From an uncultured Gemmatimonadota bacterium (GTDB lineage Bacteria; Gemmatimonadota; Gemmatimonadetes; Gemmatimonadales; Gemmatimonadaceae), in assembly GCA_946479995.1 (NCBI GenBank), contig CAMLIU010000014.1:1-12892 (forward strand): DNA of 12,892 nt, read 5' to 3'. Under the pieces are notes generated by a model. It searched no databases. It saw nothing but the letters and a program-made list of their open reading frames with translations, and had not been told where the DNA came from. Shown in pieces: positions 1 to 6,604 of the stretch (its first letter is position 1; each line of letters begins with the position of its first letter). The translations under genes were made by a program, and so were the position numbers.

Positions 1-24
1 CGCGCGCTGGCAATTTCTTCCTGG

Positions 25-47
25 CCGCTGACGGTCGTCGTCAGCGG
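25..47. repeat. Perfect 9-bp hairpin near the end of the upstream gene
   Basis: CCGCTGACG (25-33) and CGTCAGCGG (39-47) are perfect reverse complements around a 5-nt loop. The possible stop codon of an upstream reading frame (TGA 29-31) lies inside the left arm. No T-run follows on either strand, so this is not a classical intrinsic terminator by itself. It may stabilise the 3' end of the upstream transcript together with the second hairpin at 86-110. The pairing is directly visible; the role is inferred. Confidence 0.5.
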
Positions 48-85
48 ATGCCTTCTGCGGCACGCACCAATTGGTATTGTTTTCT

Positions 86-116
86 GCAGAGCCCGCTTGT
101 CGGGCTCTGCCCTTTT
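86..116 (+). terminator. Rho-independent terminator of the gene left of the window
   Basis: GCAGAGCCCG (86-95) pairs perfectly with CGGGCTCTGC (101-110) around the 5-nt loop CTTGT, and CCTTTT (111-116) follows. A 10-bp GC-rich stem plus T-run is a textbook intrinsic terminator reading rightwards. There is no matching T-run for the minus strand. It separates the upstream transcription unit from parAB and argues against any coding sequence running through it, including the apparent ORF that starts at ATG 71. Confidence 0.85.
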
Positions 117-117
117 A

Positions 118-133
118 TGTGCCACGTGAAACG
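118..133. promoter_or_regulatory. parS-like site (degenerate)
   Basis: TGTGCCACGTGAAACG matches 13 of 16 positions of the palindrome TGTTTCACGTGAAACA. It keeps the central CACGTG and the entire GTGAAAC right half except the last base; the left half is degraded. Its centre is 45 bp from that of the perfect site at 163-178. It immediately follows the terminator. ParB probably binds it more weakly than the perfect site; this strength ranking is inferred. Confidence 0.7.
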
Positions 134-162
134 TCAATCTTGGCGTTGGCGGGCTCTAGTGA

Positions 163-178
163 TGTTTCACGTGAAACA
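163..178. promoter_or_regulatory. parS centromere site (perfect palindrome)
   Basis: TGTTTCACGTGAAACA is a perfect 16-bp palindrome and matches the well-known chromosomal parS consensus of Spo0J/ParB proteins. ParB nucleates here and, in studied systems, loads as a CTP-dependent clamp that spreads along flanking DNA and is acted on by ParA. It lies 127 bp before the parA GTG start, so ParB bound here could also repress its own operon; that is inference from position. The ParB encoded downstream has the full HTH and CTP-binding motifs expected for reading this site. Confidence 0.95.
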
Positions 179-304
179 CCTGCGACCTTCTCCTCGCGAA
201 GCGGAGCGGGAAGGCTAGATTACGGCCTTCGGCGTGCCGGCATCCCCCGCCCAACCCCCGCCGCAGCGCCGCACCGTTCGCCAAACGCCATCCAGCAGGG
301 AGCC

Positions 305-1141
305 GTGGCCCGCGTCATCGCGATCGCAAACCAGAAGGGCGGCGTCGGCAAGACGACCACCGCCGTGAATCTCGCCGCCAGCCTCGCCGTCGCCGAGCGC
401 CGAACGCTGCTCATCGACGGCGACCCCCAAGGGAACGCTACGAGCGGCATCGGCGTCGCCAGAACGGACTTCGACCGGACCACCTACGACGTGCTCCTCG
501 GCGAGGCCACCATCGCCGAGGCACGGCTGCGCGAGGTGCAGTTCAAGCACCTCGATGTGCTGCCCGCCACTCCGGACCTCGCTGGCGCCGAAGTCGAGCT
601 CGTGGACGCCGAGGCACGCGAACGCCGCATGCGGAGAGCCGTCGACGCGATTCGCGACGACTACGACTTCATCCTCATCGACTGCCCCCCCTCACTGGGC
701 CTCATCACCCTCAACATGCTCGCGGCGGCCGATGCGCTCCTCATCCCCCTGCAGTGCGAGTATTACGCGCTCGAGGGCCTGAGCCAGCTGCTCAACACCG
801 TGCACCTCATCCAGCACGGCGTCAACCCGTCGCTCGCCATCTCCGGCGTCCTGCTCACCATGTACGACGCCAGGCTCAACCTGTCCCGCCAGGTCGCGAC
901 GGACGCCCGCGAGTACTTCGGATCCCAGGTGTTCGAGACCGTCGTCCCGAGGAACGTCCGCCTCGCCGAAGCCCCGAGCTTCGGAAAGCCCATCGTGCTG
1001 TACGACGTCCAGAGCATCGGCGCCCAGGCATACATGGCCATCGCGAACGAGTTGATCGCGCGTGAAGCTGGGTCCGCCACACCGCCTGTCTCCAACGCCA
1101 GTGTAGCCGAAGCGGCGTCCGAGCCCGAGGTGACGGCATGA
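305..1141 (+). CDS. parA: Chromosome-partitioning ATPase ParA (Soj)
   Basis: Walker-type ATPase that moves or organises ParB-parS complexes during chromosome segregation, acting on the nucleoid. The 278-residue product has the deviant Walker A motif KGGVGKTT (11-18) with the signature lysine K11, the A' motif LLIDGDPQGN (35-44) and Walker B ILIDCPPS (123-130). Length is normal for the family. The GTG at 305 is chosen because the protein then begins VARVIAIANQKGGVGK, the usual ParA start. An upstream in-frame ATG at 71 would add 78 residues translated from a terminator and both parS sites (the PRET and SRET stretches are parS in translation), so it is rejected. An AGGGAG lies only 2 nt before the GTG, unusually close. 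The C-terminus has an extra Ala/Glu/Ser-rich tail. The stop overlaps the parB start (ATGA), so translation is likely coupled. Confidence 0.97.
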   Translation: MARVIAIANQKGGVGKTTTAVNLAASLAVAERRTLLIDGDPQGNATSGIGVARTDFDRTTYDVLLGEATIAEARLREVQFKHLDVLPATPDLAGAEVELVDAEARERRMRRAVDAIRDDYDFILIDCPPSLGLITLNMLAAADALLIPLQCEYYALEGLSQLLNTVHLIQHGVNPSLAISGVLLTMYDARLNLSRQVATDAREYFGSQVFETVVPRNVRLAEAPSFGKPIVLYDVQSIGAQAYMAIANELIAREAGSATPPVSNASVAEAASEPEVTA

Positions 1142-2085
1142 GCGCGGACGCCCCCCGCCGCCTGGGCCGCGGCCTCGAAGCGCTCATCTCGACTGCCCGA
1201 CAGCAGCGAGAGTCCTCGACCGCGGAACCGGTCGCGAGTCCCGCACCGGGGAGCGACCTGCAGCGGGTGCGCATCGCCGACATCAGCCCGAACCATTTCC
1301 AGCCTCGCCGCACCTTCACGGAATCGGAGCTCGCCGAGCTCGAGGCATCGCTGCGCGCGAACGGACTGCTTCAGCCCATTACCGTCCGACCGAAAGGGCA
1401 GGGAAAGTGGGAGCTCGTAGCTGGTGAACGTCGGCTGCGCGCCGCCACGAGACTGGGGTGGACCGAGATCCCGGCCGTCGTCCGCGATTTCGATGACCGC
1501 GCCATGCTCACCCTCGCGCTGGTGGAAAACCTTCAGCGGTCCGACCTCAATGCCCTCGAGGAAGCAGAAGGATATCAGCGGCTGATCGACGAATTCGGAC
1601 TCACTCAGCAGCAGGTCGCTGACGCAGTAGGGAAGGACCGCACGACCATCACGAACCTGCTTCGCGTGCTCAGCCTTCCGCCCGCCATTCGCGAGATGGT
1701 CGAGAAGGGACTTCTGAGCACCGGCCACGCCCGCGCCCTCCTCGCCCTCCGCGATCCCCGAAGGCAGCAGGAACTGGCGACCGAAGTCGTCGCGAAGCAG
1801 CTATCCGTCCGTCAGACCGAGGCTCGCGCTCGCGGCGAAGTCGACGAGACGTCAGCGGCACCAAAGAGGGGAGCCGTTCCGGGGGCCTCACCGACGTCCG
1901 GGCGATCCACCGATCCTGCTGTGCGCCGCTTGGAAGAGCAGCTCCGCCGACGGCTCCAAACCGACGTATCCATTCAGCAAAGCGGAGACGGGAAGGGCGC
2001 GGTCCGCCTCGCGTTCTACAGCGCGGACGACCTCGAACGACTGCTGGACCTCATGCTGGGGAGCAGCAGAAGCGACTTCGACTAA
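1138..2085 (+). CDS. parB: Centromere-binding CTPase ParB (Spo0J)
   Basis: Binds parS and, in characterised homologues, forms a CTP-gated sliding clamp that recruits ParA and SMC. The 315 residues show the family order. An N-terminal basic segment with RRLGRGLEALI (7-17) is the ParA-interacting, arginine-finger-like region. The CTP-binding box GERRLRA is at 96-102, the second nucleotide motif ENLQRSDLNALEEA at 130-143, and the helix-turn-helix LTQQQVADAVGKDRTTITN at 155-173. A low-complexity linker (about 228-262) leads to a C-terminal dimerisation domain (about 263-315). All key motifs look intact. ATG 1138 overlaps the parA stop by 4 nt and has GAGG at 1127-1130 as ribosome-binding site. 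It is encoded next to two parS sites, as expected for the primary chromosomal system. Confidence 0.97.
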   Translation: MSADAPRRLGRGLEALISTARQQRESSTAEPVASPAPGSDLQRVRIADISPNHFQPRRTFTESELAELEASLRANGLLQPITVRPKGQGKWELVAGERRLRAATRLGWTEIPAVVRDFDDRAMLTLALVENLQRSDLNALEEAEGYQRLIDEFGLTQQQVADAVGKDRTTITNLLRVLSLPPAIREMVEKGLLSTGHARALLALRDPRRQQELATEVVAKQLSVRQTEARARGEVDETSAAPKRGAVPGASPTSGRSTDPAVRRLEEQLRRRLQTDVSIQQSGDGKGAVRLAFYSADDLERLLDLMLGSSRSDFD

Positions 2086-2240
2086 GAAACGGACGTTTAC
2101 CTGCTGAGAGAGCGTATCGTACTCATCCGTATATGCACAGCTATGCCCAGAGTTCTCAACAGGGGGATAACTAGCTGCAGCGCAACAACTTACCAAGCTA
2201 CACATGCGGTTTGAACACCGGTTCTCCACAGCTTTCCACA
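2086..2240. promoter_or_regulatory. parB-bmp intergenic region with DnaA-box-like 9-mers
   Basis: The 118-bp gap after parB plus the first codons of the next gene contain five 9-mers resembling the DnaA box TTWTNCACA or TTATCCACA: ATATGCACA (2131-2139, 8/9), TTCTCAACA (2153-2161, 7/9), TTATCCCCC on the minus strand (2162-2170, 7/9), TTCTCCACA (2222-2230, 8/9) and CTTTCCACA (2232-2240, 8/9 to the W/N form). The gap is visibly less GC-rich than the genes around it. A short inverted repeat TAGCT/AGCTA (2172-2176, 2196-2200) sits just before the bmp start. It could be a DnaA-binding or origin-related region, or simply the promoter region of the importer operon. No box is perfect and I recognise no clear promoter or terminator. 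Confidence 0.3.
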
Positions 2241-3223
2241 TCCTGCTCGCCGCCGCCGTGCTCGCCTGCGGCGGCAGCACCGATCGCTCTGCGACCCCCG
2301 ACAGCGCCGGCGCGAAGACCTTCCGCGTCGCGCTCCTGACGCCCGGACCCATCAGCGACCAATCGTGGAATGGGGGCGCCTATCAGGGTCTCCTTCGAGT
2401 CCGGGACAGCCTGGGCGCCCAGATCAGCCATATCCAGACGAAGACCCCAGCCGAATTCGAGGAGCAGTTCCGACAGTACGGCGCGCAGGGCTACGACCTC
2501 GTGATCGGCCATGGCTTCGAGTTTCAGGACGCGGCCAAGCGGGTGGGTCCCGACTTTCCGCGCACTGTCTATGTGACCACCTCGGGAACCACCTATGGCG
2601 GCAATGTGGCCGGCATCGCCTTCGCCTTCGCGGACGCGTCCTATCTCGCCGGCATCCTCGCCGGCCGTCTGACGCACTCGGATACCGTCGGCGTCATCGG
2701 CGGCACCGAGCTGCCGCCGGTCAAGGAGAGCTTCGAGGCATTCGCCCGCGGCGCCCGCTCGGTCAGACCCTCCATCACGATCCTCACTTCGTACATCGGC
2801 AACTGGGACGACGTGAGCGCCGGCAAGGAGCAGGCACTCGCCCAGATCCAGCGGGGGGCCGACATCATCTTCCAGAACGCCGACGCCGCCGGACTCGGAG
2901 TGTTCCAGGCGGCGCGCGACTCGAAGCGCGCGCTCGTCATCGGCTCCAACGCCAACCAGAACGGGGTCGCCCCCGACGTCACCATCGGCAGCGTGGTGAT
3001 CGACCTGCCCCATGCCTTCCTTACCGTCGCCCGCGAGGTGAAGGAAGGCCACTTCAAGCCGCGCGTCATCGAGCTCGGTACGAAGGACGACGTCGTGACG
3101 CTCGTGCTCAATCCGGCGATGAAGACCCGGATCCCGCCCGCCACCCTCGAACTGGTGGATTCACTGAGCGCCGAGATGCACGCCGGCCGATTCGCCGCGC
3201 CCTCCGGCGCCATTGCGAAGTGA
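2204..3223 (+). CDS. BMP/PnrA-family substrate-binding lipoprotein of a nucleoside-type ABC importer
   Basis: Periplasmic-side, lipid-anchored binding protein that would capture the importer's substrate; characterised relatives (PnrA/TmpC, BmpA-D, NupN) bind purine or other nucleosides. The 339-residue product has a short signal peptide (MRFEHR, then hydrophobic FSTAFHILLAAAVLA) and a lipobox VLAC with Cys22. Family motifs follow in order: the ligand-site segment GPISDQSWN (48-56), GYDLVIGHGFEF (96-107), FADASYLAGILAG (142-154), YIGNWDD (197-203), GADIIFQNADAAGLGV (218-233) and IGSVVIDLP (261-269). Trp55 replaces the Phe often seen in this position, still an aromatic that could stack on a base. 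ATG 2204 is the only start giving a complete signal peptide, but no Shine-Dalgarno is visible. It heads the five-gene operon. Nucleoside specificity is inferred from family. Confidence 0.9.
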   Translation: MRFEHRFSTAFHILLAAAVLACGGSTDRSATPDSAGAKTFRVALLTPGPISDQSWNGGAYQGLLRVRDSLGAQISHIQTKTPAEFEEQFRQYGAQGYDLVIGHGFEFQDAAKRVGPDFPRTVYVTTSGTTYGGNVAGIAFAFADASYLAGILAGRLTHSDTVGVIGGTELPPVKESFEAFARGARSVRPSITILTSYIGNWDDVSAGKEQALAQIQRGADIIFQNADAAGLGVFQAARDSKRALVIGSNANQNGVAPDVTIGSVVIDLPHAFLTVAREVKEGHFKPRVIELGTKDDVVTLVLNPAMKTRIPPATLELVDSLSAEMHAGRFAAPSGAIAK

Positions 3224-3230
3224 CCATCGC

Positions 3231-4016
3231 ATGACGGAGACGACGCATCCCCTCGCCGAGATCGCGCAGCATCTCGACACGGTGCTCCGCACCGCCGAGA
3301 TACCCGACTATCCGGGTGCTCACAACGGAATCCAGGTCGAGCACGCAGGTCGCGTGCGCCGCTGCGCCGTCGCCGTGGATGCATCGCTGCGTACCATCCA
3401 GGGCGCCATCGACGCGGGTGCGAACCTGCTCCTCGTGCACCATGGGCTGTTCTGGTCGGGGGCGCAGCCACTGCGCGGACGCCACTACGAGCGCGTCCGT
3501 CGGCTAATCGCCAACGACGTCGCCGTCTATTCGTCACACCTGCCACTCGACCTTCACCCTACCCTCGGCAACAATGCGCTCCTCGCCGAGGCGCTCGGCC
3601 TCGTGCCGAGCGAAGGCTTCGCCCGCTTCCAGACGATCGACGTCGGCGTGGCCGGCACGTCCGACATCGAGACATCGGCACTGGCCGACCGCCTGCGGAC
3701 CATTGCGGAGCGGGAGGGAGGAGCGCTCGTCGCCGTGGGCGTAACGCCGGCGCGGCGCACTCGCCGGTGGGGGATCTGCACCGGCGCCGGCGCGTCCAGC
3801 GACACCCTGCGCGAGGCTGCTGCACGTGGCATCGATACGTTGATCGTGGGTGAGGGGCCGCAACACACCGCGGTGGAAGCACCGGAGCTCGGCATCGCCG
3901 TCCTCTACGGCGGTCACTACGCCACCGAGACCTTCGGCGTGCGCGCGCTCGGTGCCGAGATAGAGCGCGTCTTCGGCTTGCCGTATTCGTTCATCGCCGC
4001 ACCGACCGGCCTGTAA
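3231..4016 (+). CDS. Nif3/DUF34-family dinuclear metal-binding protein (YbgI/YqfO type)
   Basis: Conserved cytosolic protein family, often labelled GTP cyclohydrolase 1 type 2 homologue, whose physiological reaction is not settled. The 261 residues carry the diagnostic dimetal ligands: the His pair in LLVHHGLFW (H70, H71), YSSHLPLD (H103, D107) and the C-terminal GGHYATE (H229, E233), plus the family segment HNGIQVE (31-37). The length matches the short single-domain form (E. coli YbgI) without the PII-like insertion of YqfO. ATG 3231 is preferred over an in-frame TTG at 3213 that would overlap the bmp stop; the ATG leaves a 7-nt gap. It sits between the binding-protein and ATPase genes, suggesting co-expression with nucleoside uptake. 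A role in handling imported nucleosides or a metal-dependent repair reaction is speculation from context. Confidence 0.92.
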   Translation: MTETTHPLAEIAQHLDTVLRTAEIPDYPGAHNGIQVEHAGRVRRCAVAVDASLRTIQGAIDAGANLLLVHHGLFWSGAQPLRGRHYERVRRLIANDVAVYSSHLPLDLHPTLGNNALLAEALGLVPSEGFARFQTIDVGVAGTSDIETSALADRLRTIAEREGGALVAVGVTPARRTRRWGICTGAGASSDTLREAAARGIDTLIVGEGPQHTAVEAPELGIAVLYGGHYATETFGVRALGAEIERVFGLPYSFIAAPTGL

Positions 4017-4026
4017 CACTCACCGC

Positions 4027-5532
4027 ATGAGCGTCGCTCCCCCTGCGCTCGCGCTCGAGCACATCTCCAAGCGCTTCGGACCCGTGGTGGCGCTGAACGA
4101 TGTCTCGCTGCGCGTGGAGGCACGGCACGTCCACGCCCTGCTCGGCGAGAACGGGGCGGGCAAGACGACGCTCATGCACGTGGCTTTCGGCATGGTGACG
4201 CCCGACCATGGCGCCATCCGCGTCCACGACGCTCCGGTCACCGCCCACTCCCCTTCGGGCGCCATCGCGGCGGGTATCGGGATGGTGCATCAGCATTTCA
4301 CGCTGGTCCCCGCGATGACTGTCGCCGAGAACATCGCCCTCGGGGGGCGCGGTCTGCTTCGTCGCGACGCGATGGCCGACGTCGTACGGGAGATCGCCGC
4401 GGCCACCGGATTCGCGCTCGACCCCGACGCCCGCGCGGATACGCTGTCCGTCGGCGCGCAGCAGCGAGTGGAGATCGCGAAGGCGGTGGCGCGTCGAGCG
4501 CGCGTGCTCATCCTGGACGAGCCAACCGCCGTCCTCGCGCCGACAGAGGGAGAAGAGCTGCTGCGCTGGGCCAGGCAGTTCGCCGATGCCGGCAACGCCG
4601 TCGTACTCATCACGCACAAGCTCGATGAGGCGCTCGCTGTGGCCGACCGCCTCACAGTGCTGCGTCACGGGCAGGTCGTGCACACCGGTCCGGCCGCCGA
4701 CGTATCGCCGCGCACTCTCGCCGCGGCGATGCTGGGAGGAGAATCGCATTCGCCCCACGGGGAACTCGTGCATGCGACGAGATCCGGAAGCGCTCGCCGC
4801 TCGAACGCCGCGACCGATGCGGCCGTCATCCTCGCCGCCCATCAAGTGACCGTGCACGACGAGCGCGGCCGGCCGCGGCTTCGCGACGCCTCGGTTGCGG
4901 TGCACGCCGGCGAGATCGTCGGTGTTGCCGCGCTGGAGGGCGCCGGGCAGTGGGAGTTGCTGCGCGCCCTCGCGGGGCGCATTGCCGTAGACAACGGTCG
5001 GATCGAGCGGCCAGCACAGGTAGGCTTCGTACCCGAGGACCGCCACCGCGACGCGGTGCTGCTCGACCGCCCGCTTACCGACAACGCGGCGCTGCGCGGC
5101 GCGGGTACCCGGCGAGGACGCATCCCCTGGCGCAGGGTGCGGGAAGGCACCCGCACGCTGATGAGCGACTTCGACGTGCGAGCGCCCGGGGCGGAGGCAG
5201 TCATGCGAACCCTGTCCGGCGGCAATCAGCAGAAGTTCGTCCTCGCGCGCGAAATGACGCCGCTCATCCTCCGGCAATCCGCATCGACCGTCGGCACCGC
5301 GGCGCTCGTCATCGAGAATCCCACGCGCGGGCTCGATGTGCGCGCGATGGACGAGGTGCATGCTCGGCTGCGTGCGGCACGCGACGACGGAGCGGCGGTC
5401 CTCGTCTACTCGAGCGACCTGGACGAGGTGCTCGCGCTTGCCGACCGCGTTGTGGTCCTGCACGCCGGAAGCGTCCACGAGGTGCCCGCTGATCGCGACC
5501 TGATCGGCCGCGCCATGCTTGGCGCCGCCTGA
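4027..5532 (+). CDS. Double-NBD ABC transporter ATPase (nucleoside/simple-sugar importer type)
   Basis: Cytosolic motor of the importer, with two fused nucleotide-binding domains as in NupO/BmpB and RbsA-type proteins; 501 residues. NBD1 is complete: Walker A GENGAGKTT (40-48), Q-loop Q89, signature LSVGAQQR (140-147), Walker B VLILDEP (160-166) and switch His197. NBD2 has no P-loop lysine (EGAGQWE 304-310), keeps the signature LSGGNQQK (396-403) and has ENPTRGLD (430-437) where a catalytic Glu would normally follow the Walker B aspartate; a degenerate second site is typical of this family. Unusual is the roughly 10-residue longer stretch between signature and Walker B of NBD2 (about 412-424). 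ATG 4027 follows the Nif3 gene by 10 nt, without a clear Shine-Dalgarno. Substrate is inferred from the neighbouring BMP protein. Confidence 0.93.
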   Translation: MSVAPPALALEHISKRFGPVVALNDVSLRVEARHVHALLGENGAGKTTLMHVAFGMVTPDHGAIRVHDAPVTAHSPSGAIAAGIGMVHQHFTLVPAMTVAENIALGGRGLLRRDAMADVVREIAAATGFALDPDARADTLSVGAQQRVEIAKAVARRARVLILDEPTAVLAPTEGEELLRWARQFADAGNAVVLITHKLDEALAVADRLTVLRHGQVVHTGPAADVSPRTLAAAMLGGESHSPHGELVHATRSGSARRSNAATDAAVILAAHQVTVHDERGRPRLRDASVAVHAGEIVGVAALEGAGQWELLRALAGRIAVDNGRIERPAQVGFVPEDRHRDAVLLDRPLTDNAALRGAGTRRGRIPWRRVREGTRTLMSDFDVRAPGAEAVMRTLSGGNQQKFVLAREMTPLILRQSASTVGTAALVIENPTRGLDVRAMDEVHARLRAARDDGAAVLVYSSDLDEVLALADRVVVLHAGSVHEVPADRDLIGRAMLGAA

Positions 5533-5533
5533 C

Positions 5534-6604
5534 ATGCGCAATGCACGCCGCGCCGGATGGACGCTGCTCGTTGGCCTCGGCAGCCTCGCGGCGATCGTCG
5601 GCGCGACCGCGCTCCTGCTGTTCGTTGCCGGCTACGACGTGCCGCGGGCACTCGCTGCCCTGTGGACCGGATCGGTGGGCTCCTGGTACGCACTCACCTC
5701 GGCCACGCTCGTGCGCGCGATCCCGCTCATGCTCACCGGGTGCGCCATCGCCATCGCCTTTCGTGCCGGCGTCTGGAACATCGGCGCCGAAGGGCAGCTT
5801 CTCACCGGGGGCGCCGGCGCCACCGCCATTGCCCTGCTGCTGCCGGGCGCCGGCGTGATTGCGCTCGGGCTGGCCCTCGCGACAGGCGCGGCGGCGGGCG
5901 CCGGGTGGGCCGGCATCGCCGCCGCGCTGCGAGCACGCTTCGGCGTGCTCGAGGTGATCAGCACCATCATGCTCAACTTCGTCGCGCTGTACACGGTGTC
6001 GTTCCTGGTGCGCGGTCCGCTCCAGGAGCCGACGCACGCCTATCCCCAATCCTCGAGCATCGCCGACGCGGTGCACCTGGCACGCATCCCGGGTGCGGGC
6101 CGGCTGCACGTCGGAATCGTCGTGGCGATCGTCCTCGTGGTCGCGGCGGGATGGGTCATGCGCCACACCGCCGCGGGATACCGCTTGCTGGCCGTGGGCG
6201 AAAGCCCGACGGCGGCGGCGAGCGCAGGGATGATCGACGTGCGGCGCGTGACCACGCTGGCGTTCATTACGAGCGGCGCACTCGCCGGCCTGGCGGGCGC
6301 CGTCGAGGTCCTCGGCGTGACGTTCGCGCTATACGAGGACCTCTCGCCCGGCTACGGCTACACCGCCATTGCGGTCGCGCTGCTCGCCGGACTGGATCCG
6401 TGGCGGGTGATCGCCACGTCCTTCCTGTTCGCGGCGCTGGAAGCGGGCGCCGGTGCGATGCAGCGCGATGCCGGCGTGCCGTCCACCCTCGTATCCGTCA
6501 TCGAGGCGTTGCTGATCCTCGGCGTCGTCGCGGCACAGGCCCTCCGTGCGCGGCGACTGGCCGTCGCGGCCGCCACCGAGCTCCCTCAGGAGAACGCCGC
6601 ATGA
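5534..6604 (+). CDS. ABC importer permease, BPD_transp_2 family (first subunit)
   Basis: Inner-membrane channel subunit of the nucleoside-type importer, resembling NupP/YufP. The 356 residues are strongly hydrophobic with several alternating membrane spans: an N-terminal anchor (about 11-33), then helices around 60-78, 88-125, 140-160, 190-210, 240-265, 275-305 and 318-337. Family-typical stretches are FRAGVWNIGAEGQL (76-89), EVISTIMLNF (140-149) and the cytoplasmic coupling region GYRLLAVGESPTAAASAGM (215-233), which contacts the ATPase. ATG 5534 is chosen, 1 nt after the ATPase stop; an in-frame TTG at 5519 would add five residues and overlap the ATPase gene. Its stop overlaps the next permease start (ATGA), so the two subunits are probably made in equal amounts. 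Confidence 0.93.
   Translation: MRNARRAGWTLLVGLGSLAAIVGATALLLFVAGYDVPRALAALWTGSVGSWYALTSATLVRAIPLMLTGCAIAIAFRAGVWNIGAEGQLLTGGAGATAIALLLPGAGVIALGLALATGAAAGAGWAGIAAALRARFGVLEVISTIMLNFVALYTVSFLVRGPLQEPTHAYPQSSSIADAVHLARIPGAGRLHVGIVVAIVLVVAAGWVMRHTAAGYRLLAVGESPTAAASAGMIDVRRVTTLAFITSGALAGLAGAVEVLGVTFALYEDLSPGYGYTAIAVALLAGLDPWRVIATSFLFAALEAGAGAMQRDAGVPSTLVSVIEALLILGVVAAQALRARRLAVAAATELPQENAA

Larger units (their letters stand above)
1..304. other. parA leader region without a complete gene
   Basis: This stretch holds regulatory signals rather than a gene. Reading frame 2 is open from the left edge and stops at TGA 29-31 (tail ARWQFLPGR), so it may be the last codons of a plus-strand gene to the left; this is too short to identify. 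Frames 1 and 3 run through the terminator hairpin and look non-coding. In order the region contains a 9-bp hairpin (25-47), an intrinsic terminator (86-116), two parS sites (118-133, 163-178) and a small 6-bp inverted repeat (GAAGGC 210-215 with GCCTTC 225-230) in the parA leader. I see no convincing sigma-70 promoter, although one must lie between the terminator and parA if parAB is transcribed independently. Confidence 0.6.

Noticed and set aside
763..1728. A 321-codon minus-strand frame across the parA-parB junction
   Set aside because: It is antisense to two firmly identified genes and shows no domain or start signal.
3991..5541. A 516-codon open frame on the minus strand opposite the ABC ATPase gene
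   Set aside because: It is antisense to a gene with full ABC motifs, rich in Arg/Gly/His without recognisable domains, and is explained by high GC content depleting stop codons.
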